From: Agromyces larvae
GTDB lineage: Bacteria > Actinomycetota > Actinomycetes > Actinomycetales > Microbacteriaceae
Length of the DNA: 64,000 nt
Reading direction: 5' to 3'
Assembly (NCBI RefSeq): GCF_022811705.1
Contig: NZ_CP094528.1
Span: 248,001-312,000 of the forward strand
Part shown: piece after piece, positions 8,095-16,652 of the stretch
How the letters are laid out: each line of letters begins with the position of its first letter
Position numbering within the stretch: position 1 is the stretch's first letter
Notes under the pieces: model-generated
What the model was told of the DNA's origin: nothing
Seen by the model: only the letters and a program-made list of their open reading frames with translations
The model's database searches: none
Program-made: the position numbers and the translations under genes

Positions 8095-10175
8095 GCGGGG
8101 CATCCGGGGCATCCGTCTCGCTCGTCGAGGCATCCCTCGCCGACCTGGCGGCCGCGCTCGAAGCCGGCCGCACCACGAGCGTCGAGCTCGTCGCCGGCTA
8201 CCTGAACCGCATCGGCCGGTACGACCGCCATGGGCTCGCGCTGAACGCCGTGCCGGTGCTCAACCCCGACGCGTTCGCCGAGGCGCGCGCGTCCGACGCT
8301 CGCCGTGCGCGCGGCGAGGCGCTCGGGCCGCTGGACGGCATCCCGTACACCGCGAAGGACAGCTACCAGGTGCGCGGGCTCACCGTCGCGGCCGGATCGC
8401 CCGCGTTCGAGCACCTCGTCGCGGGCGCCGACGCGTTCGCGATCGAACGGCTGCGCGCCGCCGGCGCGGTCTGCCTCGGGCTCACGAACATGCCCCCGAT
8501 GGCGAACGGCGGCATGCAGCGCGGCGTCTACGGGCGCGCCGAGAGCCCGTACAACCGCGACTTCCTCGCCGCCGCCTACCTGTCGGGCTCCTCGAACGGC
8601 TCGGGGGTGGCGACGGCCGCATCGCTCTGCGCGTTCGGACTCGGCGAGGAGACCTGGTCGAGCGGCCGCTCGCCCGCCTCGAACAACGCGCTCGTGGCCT
8701 ACACGCCCTCGCGCGGGGTCATCTCGGTGCGCGGCAACTGGCCGCTCACCCCCACGATGGACGTCGTCGTGCCGCACACCCGCACCGTCGACGACCTGCT
8801 CGCGCTGCTCGACGTCCTCGTCGTCGACGACCCCGACACCCGGGGCGACTTCTGGCGGTCGCAGCCGTGGGTCGAGCTGCCGCCGGCGTCGGCGATGCGG
8901 CCGGGGCCGCCCGGGGCATCCCGCTCGTTCTCGATCGCGGTGCCCGACCCCGCCGCGTTGCGGGGCCGCCGGTTCGGCGTGCCGCGGATGTTCCTCGGCC
9001 GCGATCATGAGATGGCGTGGCAGATCGTGCCGCGTCTGTCGATGCTCGAGTTGTTCCACCGCGCCCGCGCCGACCTCGAGGCGCAGGGCGCCGAGGTCGT
9101 CGAGGTCGACTTCCCGGCGCTGTCGAACTCCGAACGCGACCGGCCGGGCGCCCGCAACGGCGTCGACCGGGGCATCCTGCCCGCCCGGTTCTTCGACGCC
9201 GAGATGTGGGACCTCACGACCTGGGCGTGGAACGACTTCCTCGCCATGAACGGCGACCCCGCGCTCGATCGGCTCGCCGACGTCGACGGGTCGCTCATCT
9301 TCCCGACCCCGACCGGGGCGATCGCCGATCATGTGCGCGGCGCGTTCGACGAGTACAACCTCGACCTCGCCGAGTACCCGGTGCGCGCCGCCCGCCCGGG
9401 TGTCGAGGGCGGCCTCGTCGACCGCTTCGAGGACATCCCCGATCTCGCCGACGGGGTGCGCGGGCTCGAGGAGTTGCGCCGGCTCGACCTCGAGTCCTGG
9501 CTCGACGAGCAGGGGCTCGACGCGCTGGTCTTCCCGACCGCGGTCGACGTGGGCCGGGCCGACGCCGACGTGAACCCCGCTTCGCACGAGCGCGCGATGG
9601 CGAACGGCGTGTGGGTGTCGACCGGAAACACGATGATCCGCCACTACGGCGTGCCGACCGTGACCGTGACGATGGGGCTGCTCGCCGACCTGCGGATGCC
9701 CGTCGGCCTCACGTTCGCCGGCCGCGCCTACGACGATGTGGCGCTGCTGCGGTACGCCTGGGCGTACGAGCGCGTGAGCGTGCGGCGCGTGCCGCCGCCC
9801 TCGACCCCCGAGCTCGCCGGGCATGCCGGGTGCGACCGGGCCGGTCGCGCCCCCGGTTCGGGCGCGGCGCCGCGGCTGACGCTCACGGCATCGGTGTCGG
9901 ATGCGCCGGGCTCGGCGTCGGATCGGCCGGGTTCGCTGCGCGTGCGCATCACGGGCGAGACGGATGCCGCGAGCCTGCGCCTCTTCGTCGACGGCGTCGC
10001 CGTCCCCGTCGACCGCGACGGTGCTGCGTTCACCGCGTCCGTCGAGTCGCCCGCCGAGGAGTTCGCGCGCCGGCACAGCGAGTGGCGCGAGCCCTACGGG
10101 GCCCTCGTGGTCGCCGTCGCGACGGGCGCCTCCGGCGCGGCGACGGGCGCCTTCGCCGTCGCCGGCGGCGTGTGA
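8091..10175 (+). CDS. Amidase-signature family hydrolase with C-terminal extension
   Basis: 694 residues from GTG 8091, overlapping the deiminase stop by 4 bases. The Ser-Ser-Lys triad can be placed by eye: Lys 89 in IPYTAKDSY, cis-Ser about 167 in LSGSSNGSG, and nucleophile Ser about 191 in EETWSSGRSPAS. The last motif departs from the usual DTGGSIRIPA. After ~570 residues comes a Pro/Ala/Gly-rich linker and a ~100-residue tail with a beta-sandwich look ('LRVRITGETDAASLRLFVDGVAVPVD'). Being translationally coupled to agmatine deiminase, it may hydrolyse N-carbamoylputrescine or another amide from the same pathway. This is inference, since the usual enzyme for that step is nitrilase-like. Confidence 0.85.
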   Translation: MSGASGASVSLVEASLADLAAALEAGRTTSVELVAGYLNRIGRYDRHGLALNAVPVLNPDAFAEARASDARRARGEALGPLDGIPYTAKDSYQVRGLTVAAGSPAFEHLVAGADAFAIERLRAAGAVCLGLTNMPPMANGGMQRGVYGRAESPYNRDFLAAAYLSGSSNGSGVATAASLCAFGLGEETWSSGRSPASNNALVAYTPSRGVISVRGNWPLTPTMDVVVPHTRTVDDLLALLDVLVVDDPDTRGDFWRSQPWVELPPASAMRPGPPGASRSFSIAVPDPAALRGRRFGVPRMFLGRDHEMAWQIVPRLSMLELFHRARADLEAQGAEVVEVDFPALSNSERDRPGARNGVDRGILPARFFDAEMWDLTTWAWNDFLAMNGDPALDRLADVDGSLIFPTPTGAIADHVRGAFDEYNLDLAEYPVRAARPGVEGGLVDRFEDIPDLADGVRGLEELRRLDLESWLDEQGLDALVFPTAVDVGRADADVNPASHERAMANGVWVSTGNTMIRHYGVPTVTVTMGLLADLRMPVGLTFAGRAYDDVALLRYAWAYERVSVRRVPPPSTPELAGHAGCDRAGRAPGSGAAPRLTLTASVSDAPGSASDRPGSLRVRITGETDAASLRLFVDGVAVPVDRDGAAFTASVESPAEEFARRHSEWREPYGALVVAVATGASGAATGAFAVAGGV

Positions 10176-10254
10176 CCCGCGCTGCGGTGCTCCCGCGGGT
10201 GCTCCGCGCGGGCGTCGGGCGCGTCGCGCGCGGCGCGGATGCCTCGTCGGCGCA

Positions 10255-11040
10255 TCACCCGAACATCGCGAGCAGCGGAGCGGGGGTGAAGCGGGTCTCG
10301 ATCGTGCCGGTGGCGCCGGCGCCGGCCGGCCCGACCCAGGTCGACGACCCGTCGTGCACTCGGATCCATCCGCCGCGCATGAGCACGTCGACGCCGAGCA
10401 CGAACGCGAACGCGGGGGCGTCGCCGGCCTTCACGTCGAGCGACCCTTCGAACGACTGCGACGCGTCGGCGTCGGCGTCGTCGCGGGCCTGCACACCGAC
10501 GAGCGGCCGGGCGAGCGGGGTGCGGAACCCGGGTGCGTCGAACGGGCTCGCGACCCGCGCATCGGGCACCGCGCCGAAGTGCACGCTCGTCGAGACGAGG
10601 CTCACCTCGGCCTGTCCGTCGAGCACGAGCCGACTGCCGACCGCGAACCGGTAGTGCAGGCGTCCGTCCTCGATCGCCTCGGGCAGGCGCACGACGCTCG
10701 CCCAGCTGCGGCTCCACGACAGCGGCGCGTCGTCGCGGGCCGGCGGGTCGTACACGCTCGCGGTGAACCGGGCGGCGCCGTCGGCGCGCGTGGGCAGCGC
10801 GTTCAGCGAGCTGCGTCGCTCTTCGGCGGGATGCGTCTCGCGCACCGGCTCGAAGGCGGGCACCGGCACGGCGTCCCAGTGGCGCAGCCAGTCGCGGACG
10901 CGACCCTGCACGGCGTCGAATCCGTCGCCGAGCGCGTCGGCCGGCAGCAGGTCGGCGGCATCGATCGGGCCGGCGAGCGAGTCGAGCAGGTCGCGCGGCG
11001 GAGCGGCGAGTCGGGCGGGGGCGTGGTCGAGGAGGGTCAT
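10255..11040 (-). CDS. Hypothetical protein, 261 residues
   Basis: Starts at ATG 11040. Not recognised. The sequence has no transmembrane span or signal peptide. It opens with an acidic/hydrophobic helical part (residues 1-60) and continues as alternating beta-like segments ('RFTASVYDPPARDD', 'HYRFAVGSRLVLDGQAEVSLVSTSVHFGAV', 'FAFVLGVDVLMRGGWIRVHDG', 'TGTIETRFTPAPLLAMFG'), resembling a soluble beta-rich domain. The last residues carry two small hydrophobic runs. It is convergent to the amidase gene and separated from the ABC exporter by 136 bp, in which no signal is seen. Amino-acid composition and codon use match the neighbours. Confidence 0.7.
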   Translation of the reverse strand: MTLLDHAPARLAAPPRDLLDSLAGPIDAADLLPADALGDGFDAVQGRVRDWLRHWDAVPVPAFEPVRETHPAEERRSSLNALPTRADGAARFTASVYDPPARDDAPLSWSRSWASVVRLPEAIEDGRLHYRFAVGSRLVLDGQAEVSLVSTSVHFGAVPDARVASPFDAPGFRTPLARPLVGVQARDDADADASQSFEGSLDVKAGDAPAFAFVLGVDVLMRGGWIRVHDGSSTWVGPAGAGATGTIETRFTPAPLLAMFG

Positions 11041-11176
11041 GGGTCGTCTTCCGGTCGGCCGGGCGCGGTGCGGCCCGGGGATGCTGAGGATGACTCGAGC
11101 ATCGGATGCCCCGTGCTCCGCGACATCCGGATCGCCCCCGGTCGCGCCTGCGTGCCAGCCCTGAGCCCGGCTGACC

Positions 11177-13066
11177 TCAGACGAGCAGCTGGTGCTCGGC
11201 GAGCTCGCGGTACAGCGGCACCGTCTCGACGAGCTCGCCGTGCGTGCCTTCGCCGATCACGCGACCCTGGTCGAGCACCACGATGCGGTCGGAGTCGATG
11301 ACCGTCGAGAGCCGGTGGGCGATGACGAGCAGCGTGCGCCCGGCGGCCACCGCGTCGATCGCCTCGCGCATCATGCGCTCGTTCACGCCGTCGAGCGACG
11401 ACGTCGACTCGTCGAGCAGCAGGATCGGCGGGGCCGCGAGCAGCGCGCGAGCGATCGCGAGGCGCTGCCGTTCGCCGCCCGAGAGCATGATGCCGTCTTC
11501 GCCGACCTGGGCGTCGAGCCCGGCCGGGTCGCGCTCGAGCACGGCGCCCAGGTTCACGGCCCGCAGCACGTGCTCGCACTGGGCGTCGTCGGCGTTCGGG
11601 CTGCCGAGCAGCAGATTGTCGCGGATCGTGCCGGCCAGCACCGGGGCATCCTGTTCGACGTAGCCGATCTGCGCGCGCAGCTCGGCGCGGTCGAGCGAGC
11701 GCAGGTCGAGCCCGCCGAGCCGCACGCTGCCGACCGACGGGTCGTAGAACCGCTCGATGAGCGACAGGATCGTCGACTTGCCGGCGCCGGACGGGCCGAC
11801 GAGCGCGACCCGCTGCCCGCGGGGCACTCGGAACGACACGTCGCGCAGCACGTGCTGCCGGTCGGTCACGTCGGGCTCGGGCGCGAACGCGTCGGGGGAC
11901 GCGTTGCCGGGGTCGGCGGGGTCGTTCGGGCGCGTTCTGGCATACGCGAACGACACGTCGTCGAACTCGATGGCGGGCGCATGGGGCAGCACCGTCTCGT
12001 TCGCCGGCCCGACCATGATGGCGAGCGGGGCGAGCGCCCGGTCGCCGGCGTCTTCGTCGGGCAGGTCGAGGATCTCCTGGATGCGGCCGAGCGCGCCGAG
12101 CGCCTGGTTGATCGCCATGAACGCACCGAGCACCTGCCCGAGCGGCATGATCATCATGAACAGGAACAGGATGAACGCGACCAGGTTCGCGACCGTGATC
12201 GCGCCGCTCGCGACGCGGTAGCCGCCGACGCCGAGCACCACGAGGAACGACACCTGCATCGCGATGCCGGCCACGGGCACCACGAGTGCCGAGATCTTGG
12301 CGACCTTGACGCCCATCTTCCAGGCGCCCTCGGCCTCTTCGGTGGTCGCGGCGATCTCGCGCTCGGTGGCTCCGGCGGCGCGGATGGTGCGCACCGAGCT
12401 GATCGACCGCTCGACGGCGGCGGCGAGGGCGCCCACGCGCTCCTGCGCCTGACGCGACGCGTCGCGGATGCGCAGCGACAGCAGGCCGGCGGTGCCGAGC
12501 GCGACGGCGACGACGAGCACGGTGAGCCCGAGCAGCACGGGGTCGATGATCGCCATCGCGATGATCGCGCCGACGAAGGTGACGATGCCGCCGATCGCCT
12601 CGACGCCGCCCTGCGTGAGCACGGCCCGCAGCAGGGTGGTGTCGCTGCCGACCCGCGAGACGAGGTCGCCGGTGCGCCGGGTGTCGAACTCGGCGATCGG
12701 CAGGTGCAGGATGCGCGCGATGAGCTGGCGCCGGCTCGTGAGCACGACGCCCTCGCCGGTGCGCTGCAGCAGGTAGTGCTGGTAGCCGCTGAGGAGTCCC
12801 TGCGCGACGACCAGCCCGACGAGCAGCCAGACCAGCCCGCCGAGCGGTTCGCTCGCCTCGACGACCGAGATCACCCGGCTCACCACGAGCGGTTGCGCGA
12901 GGCTCGCGGCGGCCAGCAGCAGGCTGAGCACGATCACGACCGCGATGACGCCGCGGTGCTCGAGCAGGTACGGGATGAGCTGGCGCACCGTGGCGCGGGG
13001 GCCGCCGCGGTCGGCGCGACGTGTGAAGGGGGATCGACGAGTAGCGGGGGTCTCGCTCTGGGTCAT
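11177..13066 (-). CDS. ABC exporter, fused transmembrane and ATPase domains
   Basis: 629 residues, one half-transporter of the MsbA/MDR type that should work as a dimer or with a partner. Six membrane helices occupy residues ~35-330. The ATPase (~370-625) has Walker A GPSGAGKST, the Q-loop region, signature LSGGERQR, Walker B ILLLDEST, and H-loop IAHRLSTV. A 45-residue Pro/Asp-rich insert ('TRPNDPADPGNASPDAFAPEPD') sits at the start of the nucleotide domain, between its first strands, and is unusual. The substrate cannot be told; lipid or drug export are usual. Single-gene unit. Confidence 0.9.
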   Translation of the reverse strand: MTQSETPATRRSPFTRRADRGGPRATVRQLIPYLLEHRGVIAVVIVLSLLLAAASLAQPLVVSRVISVVEASEPLGGLVWLLVGLVVAQGLLSGYQHYLLQRTGEGVVLTSRRQLIARILHLPIAEFDTRRTGDLVSRVGSDTTLLRAVLTQGGVEAIGGIVTFVGAIIAMAIIDPVLLGLTVLVVAVALGTAGLLSLRIRDASRQAQERVGALAAAVERSISSVRTIRAAGATEREIAATTEEAEGAWKMGVKVAKISALVVPVAGIAMQVSFLVVLGVGGYRVASGAITVANLVAFILFLFMMIMPLGQVLGAFMAINQALGALGRIQEILDLPDEDAGDRALAPLAIMVGPANETVLPHAPAIEFDDVSFAYARTRPNDPADPGNASPDAFAPEPDVTDRQHVLRDVSFRVPRGQRVALVGPSGAGKSTILSLIERFYDPSVGSVRLGGLDLRSLDRAELRAQIGYVEQDAPVLAGTIRDNLLLGSPNADDAQCEHVLRAVNLGAVLERDPAGLDAQVGEDGIMLSGGERQRLAIARALLAAPPILLLDESTSSLDGVNERMMREAIDAVAAGRTLLVIAHRLSTVIDSDRIVVLDQGRVIGEGTHGELVETVPLYRELAEHQLLV

Positions 13067-13098
13067 GTCACCTGTTCCTGATCAACCCGGACGGGTCG

Positions 13099-13115
13099 CG
13101 TTCGGCCCCCGAACG
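13099..13115 (-). terminator. Hairpin terminator after the small HTH gene
   Basis: CGTTCGG-CCC-CCGAACG, a perfect 7-bp stem located 40 bp downstream of the HTH gene on the minus strand, ahead of the ABC exporter start. Short stem, so moderate confidence. Confidence 0.45.
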
Positions 13116-13154
13116 GGGCGGGCCGCCTTGCAGCATAGACGGATCGGCTGACAC

Positions 13155-13394
13155 TCAGCCGCGACCGTACCTCTTGTGGACGGCCTGCTTCGAGACCTCG
13201 AGCGCGAGCGCGATGAGCTGCCAGCTCGCGCCGGCGGCGCGGGCGCGGCGCACCGCGATCGCTTCGGCGCGGTCGAGTTCGCGGGTGAGCTCGATACGGG
13301 CGTGCCGGATGTCGCGGAGCGCGCGGTACGGGTCGTCGCCGTCGGCGGCGGCGATCGCGGTGCGGAGCGTGCGGTCGTCCATACCGTCAACCAT
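13155..13394 (-). CDS. Small helix-turn-helix protein
   Basis: 79 residues from ATG 13394; ATG 13382 (75 residues) is equally possible, and neither has a clear ribosome-binding site. The N-terminal half is a charged helix ('ALRDIRHARIELTRELDRAEAIAVRRA'). The C-terminal end is a clear HTH, 'GASWQLIALALEVSKQAVHKRYG', of the kind found in short actinobacterial DNA-binding proteins. Two palindromes with the same half-site lie at and just upstream of the start, which points to autoregulation. Target genes unknown. Confidence 0.75.
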   Translation of the reverse strand: MVDGMDDRTLRTAIAAADGDDPYRALRDIRHARIELTRELDRAEAIAVRRARAAGASWQLIALALEVSKQAVHKRYGRG

Positions 13395-13401
13395 AGTTGA
13401 C
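13386..13401. promoter_or_regulatory. Operator palindrome 1 of the small HTH gene
   Basis: GTCAAC-CATA-GTTGAC, a perfect inverted repeat that covers the ATG at 13392-13394. Its half-site recurs in a second palindrome 28 bp away. Confidence 0.55.
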
Positions 13402-13413
13402 GCCGGCAAAGTC

Positions 13414-13429
13414 GTCAACCTGCATTGAC
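13414..13429. promoter_or_regulatory. Operator palindrome 2 of the small HTH gene
   Basis: GTCAA-CCTGCA-TTGAC, the same half-site and the same overall 16-bp length as the palindrome at 13386. Centre-to-centre distance is 28 bp, close to an odd number of half turns past two helical turns plus, so the two sites face differently. Located in the 63-bp spacer upstream of the HTH gene. Confidence 0.5.
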
Positions 13430-13457
13430 GCCCAGTGTCGCGGCACCGCCCCGGCGA

Positions 13458-14345
13458 TCACATCGGGGTGGCGCCCGCCGTGGTGATGACCCGCGCCGCG
13501 AGCGCGTGACCGGCGAGCACCGCCTCGTGGGCCGCCGCACCGGCGAGCGTCGCGGCGAGGTAGCCGGCGGCGAACGCGTCGCCGGCCCCGGTCAGGTCGC
13601 GCACCACGTCGACCGGTTCGACCTCGACCCGCAGCGTCGGCCGGCCGCGCTCGAACACGGTGGTCGGGTCGGGGCCGTGCTTGACGACGACCGTTGCGGC
13701 GACCGCCGCTGCGGCCGGGCCGCCCGCCGCGAGGCCCAGTGCCTCGGCCTCGGTCTCGTTCGCGAACAGCACCTCGGGGGCGAGTTCGCGAAGCATCGCC
13801 GCCACCTCCTCGATGCCGAGGCTCGCGAGCAGCCCGGTCGAGGATGCGTCGACCGAGACGCCCGCCCCGCGCTCGCGCGCGAGCGCGAGCAGGCCCAGCA
13901 CACTCGACCGCGCGGGATCGCGCTCGAATCCGTAGAGCGGCACGTGCAACCACGACACGCCGTCGAGGTACGACGGGTCGATCGGCCCGAGCTCGGCCGA
14001 GGCCCCGCGATCGGGGAACATCGTGCGCTCGCCCTCGGGGTCGACGAGCAGCACCACGGCGCCGGTCGTGCCCCGGCGCTGCACCCGCACGTCGACGCCG
14101 TCGCGTTCGAGCGCGGCGACCAGGGCGTCGCCCGCGGCGTCGGGCCCGACGCATCCGATGAACCGAACCCGCGCGCTCGCCGCGCCCGAGGCCAGCGCCG
14201 CGACGTTCGCGGCGCTGCCCCCACGCGTGCGGAACACCCGCGCCGCCGTGTCGGTGCCGTGGCGCACAGGCTCGCTCGTCCACACCACGATGTCCTCGAC
14301 GAGGTCGCCGACGACGGCGAGCACCGGCTCAGCCGGCGATCGCAC
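13458..14345 (-). CDS. psuK: PfkB-family carbohydrate kinase, probable pseudouridine kinase
   Basis: 295 residues from GTG 14345, overlapping the end of psuG by 17 bases. Ribokinase-fold signature 1 is 'GGSAANVAALASG' near the N-terminus; signature 2 with the catalytic Asp is 'DLTGAGDAFAAGYLAA'. PsuK phosphorylates pseudouridine to pseudouridine 5'-phosphate, which PsuG then splits to uracil and ribose 5-phosphate. The assignment as PsuK rather than another sugar kinase rests on the coupled psuG. Confidence 0.82.
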   Translation of the reverse strand: MRSPAEPVLAVVGDLVEDIVVWTSEPVRHGTDTAARVFRTRGGSAANVAALASGAASARVRFIGCVGPDAAGDALVAALERDGVDVRVQRRGTTGAVVLLVDPEGERTMFPDRGASAELGPIDPSYLDGVSWLHVPLYGFERDPARSSVLGLLALARERGAGVSVDASSTGLLASLGIEEVAAMLRELAPEVLFANETEAEALGLAAGGPAAAAVAATVVVKHGPDPTTVFERGRPTLRVEVEPVDVVRDLTGAGDAFAAGYLAATLAGAAAHEAVLAGHALAARVITTAGATPM

Positions 14346-15255
14346 GGGCGATCTCCGCGCCGAGCGCGACGTTGCCGCGGTACACCTCGAGGTTGACCGC
14401 GAGGCTGCGCCCGCCCGTCGCGCGCTGCACCCAGTCGAGCAGGAACGGCGTCGAGTCGTGCCCGGTGACGCCCGCCTCGGCGGCCGCCGCGAGCGCCGCC
14501 GCCAGGATCCGGTCGTGCTCGGCCGGGTCGAGCTGCGCCTCGGCGGCGACGGGGTTCGCCACGAGCACGGCGGCCCGCTGCCCGAGTTCGTCGCGGGCGC
14601 GGGCGAGCGCCGCGACCTCGTCGGGGGAGTCGACCCGGTAGTCGAGCTCGAACCCCGAGTCGGTGACGTAGAAGGCGGGGTACCGATTCGTGCGGTACCC
14701 GACGACCGGGATGTTCAGCGTCTCGAGCCGCTCGAGCGTCGCGCCGATGTCGAGGATCGACTTCACACCGGCGCTCACCAGCGTGATCGGGGTATCGGCC
14801 AGCACCGGCAGGTCGGCCGACTCGTCGAAGGTCTCGGATGCCCCGCGGTGCACGCCGCCCAGCCCGCCGGTCGACATCGTGCGGATGCCGGCCCGGTGCG
14901 CGAGCCACGCCGTCGCCGCGACGGTCGTGCCCGCGTCCAACCGCTTCGCCCGCGCGATGGGCAGGTCGCGCACGCTCGCCTTCACGACCCCGTCGACGGT
15001 GCAGAGGCGTTCGAGCTCTCCGGCGGAGCATCCGACCACCGCCTCACCGCCGATCACCCCGATCGTCGCCGGAACCACGCCCGCATCGCGCACCTGCCGC
15101 TCGGCCGCGAGGCCGACCTCGAGATTGCGCGGGCGCGGGAGCCCGTGGCTCAGGATCGTCGACTCGAGGGCGAGCACGGGCCGCCCCTCGGCGAGCGCGG
15201 TGCGCACCTCGGCGGAGACGCGGATGGCGGGGGAGGGGCTCACGGCGTCGGGCAT
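14329..15255 (-). CDS. psuG: Pseudouridine-5'-phosphate glycosidase
   Basis: 308 residues, the usual length. Opening 'VLALESTILSHGLPRPRNLEVGLAAE' is diagnostic for the family. The conserved Lys of the ribose-5-P adduct lies in the 'DGVVKASVRDLPIA' block, and 'STGGLGGVHRGA' and 'SAGVKSILDIGATLE' bind phosphate and metal. It breaks the C-glycosidic bond of pseudouridine 5'-phosphate. It is the first gene of the psuG-psuK pair. A transporter for pseudouridine is not adjacent. Confidence 0.95.
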   Translation of the reverse strand: MPDAVSPSPAIRVSAEVRTALAEGRPVLALESTILSHGLPRPRNLEVGLAAERQVRDAGVVPATIGVIGGEAVVGCSAGELERLCTVDGVVKASVRDLPIARAKRLDAGTTVAATAWLAHRAGIRTMSTGGLGGVHRGASETFDESADLPVLADTPITLVSAGVKSILDIGATLERLETLNIPVVGYRTNRYPAFYVTDSGFELDYRVDSPDEVAALARARDELGQRAAVLVANPVAAEAQLDPAEHDRILAAALAAAAEAGVTGHDSTPFLLDWVQRATGGRSLAVNLEVYRGNVALGAEIARAIAG

Positions 15256-15306
15256 GCGGCCATGCTAGGGCGGCGCGCCGACATTCGCGCGGGCACCGGC
15301 CCGATC

Positions 15307-15621
15307 TCAGATCTCTTCGGGGTTGCCGGGCATCGCGCCCACGTCGTCGAGCAGGATGCGCTCGACGGGCGCGGCCTCCCATTCGTCGAACGGATGGTCC
15401 GCCACCACGGCGAACACCTCCTCGACGTGCTCCTCCCAGTGCCGACGGGACTCCCAGATCGCGATGCCCACGACCCGCTCCCCGCCGTCGACCTCCCGCC
15501 AGGGGCCGATCTGCAGCAGGCCCTGCGTGCCGATGCCGCCGAGCCGCACGAGGTTCATCGAGGCGATGAGGTCGTCGACGTGCTCGGGCTTCGGCCGATG
15601 GATCGACATGTGGATGAACAT
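15307..15621 (-). CDS. Small ABM/dimeric alpha-beta barrel protein
   Basis: 104 residues. 'MFIHMSIHRPKPEHVDDLIASM' and 'GLLQIGPWREVDGGERVVGIAIWESRRHWEEHVEEV' have the strand-helix rhythm of the antibiotic-biosynthesis-monooxygenase-like ferredoxin fold, which usually forms dimers. Such proteins range from heme-degrading enzymes to small oxygenases; no specific active site is recognisable here, so no reaction is assigned. It stands alone between psuG and a divergent small gene. Confidence 0.65.
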   Translation of the reverse strand: MFIHMSIHRPKPEHVDDLIASMNLVRLGGIGTQGLLQIGPWREVDGGERVVGIAIWESRRHWEEHVEEVFAVVADHPFDEWEAAPVERILLDDVGAMPGNPEEI

Positions 15622-15723
15622 GACGCCACGCTATCGAGGATGTTTCACGATGTGACGAGGGCTCGCGACATCCGATCGATGCCCGCGTATCGTCGCCTGC
15701 ACCGCCGTCCGCAAGGAGTCATC

Positions 15724-16077
15724 ATGTCGCACCGCCAGTCGCACCCCGCCACCCAGCCGCTCGCCGGCCGGGCGATGGGCATGCGCGGCTGCGAGGCACA
15801 CGCCGAGTGCGCGAGCGACCGACCCGGCCACCGGCTGCACCGCATGCAGGCGCGCCTCGCCGAGGTCGCCGGGTCGAAGTGGGTCGACGCGATCGTCGTC
15901 GGCGCGCACGACGACGGGTTCGTCGAACTCGCCGCGCTCGACGGTCGCCGCATCGATCGGGTGTGGCACCACGCACCGCTCGGCGACGTGCTCGAGCCGG
16001 GCGAGCCGGTCGCGCTGCACTCGGTCTACGGCGTGCTCGACAGCGTCGCCGGCCGATTCAGCATCGCCGAGGCGTAG
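15724..16077 (+). CDS. Hypothetical protein, 117 residues
   Basis: ATG 15724 is preceded by AAGGAG 6 bases upstream. The first ~35 residues are His/Arg-rich with three Cys/Met-containing stretches ('GMRGCEAHAECASD'). The remainder reads as a small beta-rich module ('WVDAIVVGAHDDGFVELAALDGRRIDRVWHH', 'GDVLEPGEPVALHSVYGVLDSVAGRFSIAEA'). No membrane segment. Not recognised. It is convergent with the copper-storage-like gene. Confidence 0.65.
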   Translation: MSHRQSHPATQPLAGRAMGMRGCEAHAECASDRPGHRLHRMQARLAEVAGSKWVDAIVVGAHDDGFVELAALDGRRIDRVWHHAPLGDVLEPGEPVALHSVYGVLDSVAGRFSIAEA

Positions 16078-16121
16078 GCCGAGCCGAAGCGAACCCCGAG
16101 CCGAGCCGAGGCGAACCCCGG
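16078..16121. repeat. Two 22-bp tandem repeats
   Basis: Units 16078-16099 and 16100-16121 differ at two positions (GCCGAGCCGAAGCGAACCCC versus GCCGAGCCGAGGCGAACCCC). They start directly after a stop codon, in the spacer between convergent genes. Confidence 0.7.
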
Positions 16122-16127
16122 GCCGAC

Positions 16128-16145
16128 GCCCGGCCGGCGCCGGGC
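16128..16145. terminator. Bidirectional hairpin between convergent genes
   Basis: GCCCGGC-CGGC-GCCGGGC, a perfect GC-only stem in the 77-bp spacer between the 117-residue gene (+) and the copper-storage-like gene (-). Could end both transcripts. Confidence 0.5.
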
Positions 16146-16154
16146 GGGCCGGGC

Positions 16155-16580
16155 TCACATCGCGGGTGCCATCTCCCGCATCGACCCGAGCATCTTCTCG
16201 AGCGCCATCGCGGCCTGGTCGCACGCCATCGCGCACATCCGGCAGTGCTCGCTCATCTCGGCGTGCATCATGCACTCGGCCGAGCAGGCGCGGCACATGG
16301 CCATCGTGCTCTCCATCATCGACATCATGAGCGCCATGTCCCAGCCGTTCATGCGCAGCATCATCCGCATCATGGTGCCGCACATGTCGGCGCAGTTCGC
16401 GCACATCGCCGCGCACCGCCCCATGCCCTCGCCGGCGTCCGCGTCGGCGCACATCACGCACGCCTGCATGCACGCCGAGAGGGCCTCGAGACACTCCTCC
16501 ATCATCGACATGTCCATGCCCTTCGGCATGTCCGACGCCGACATCGCGCCCTTCATCATGTCCATCGTCATGTTCATCAC
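16155..16580 (-). CDS. Cys/Met-rich four-helix copper-storage-like protein
   Basis: 141 residues, with 14 Cys and about 39 Met. Cysteines occur in helix-spaced CxxxC/CxxC runs in three blocks: 'CLEALSACMQACVMC', 'CAAMCANCADMC' and 'CRACSAECMMHAEMSEHCRMCAMAC'. This is the plan of the Csp family, whose four-helix bundles hold many Cu(I) ions in their core. No signal peptide is seen, so a cytosolic (Csp3-like) store is likely. The start may also be the ATG 3 codons later. Two repeated TGTTACG...GTGA boxes are upstream (16653-16708) and could respond to metal, by inference. Confidence 0.85.
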   Translation of the reverse strand: MMNMTMDMMKGAMSASDMPKGMDMSMMEECLEALSACMQACVMCADADAGEGMGRCAAMCANCADMCGTMMRMMLRMNGWDMALMMSMMESTMAMCRACSAECMMHAEMSEHCRMCAMACDQAAMALEKMLGSMREMAPAM

Positions 16581-16652
16581 GGGAGACCGCCGTTCCCGGG
16601 CGACCGGCTACCGACGACGCCGGTGGATGGCCCGGTGGCCCTGCTGCGGGCC

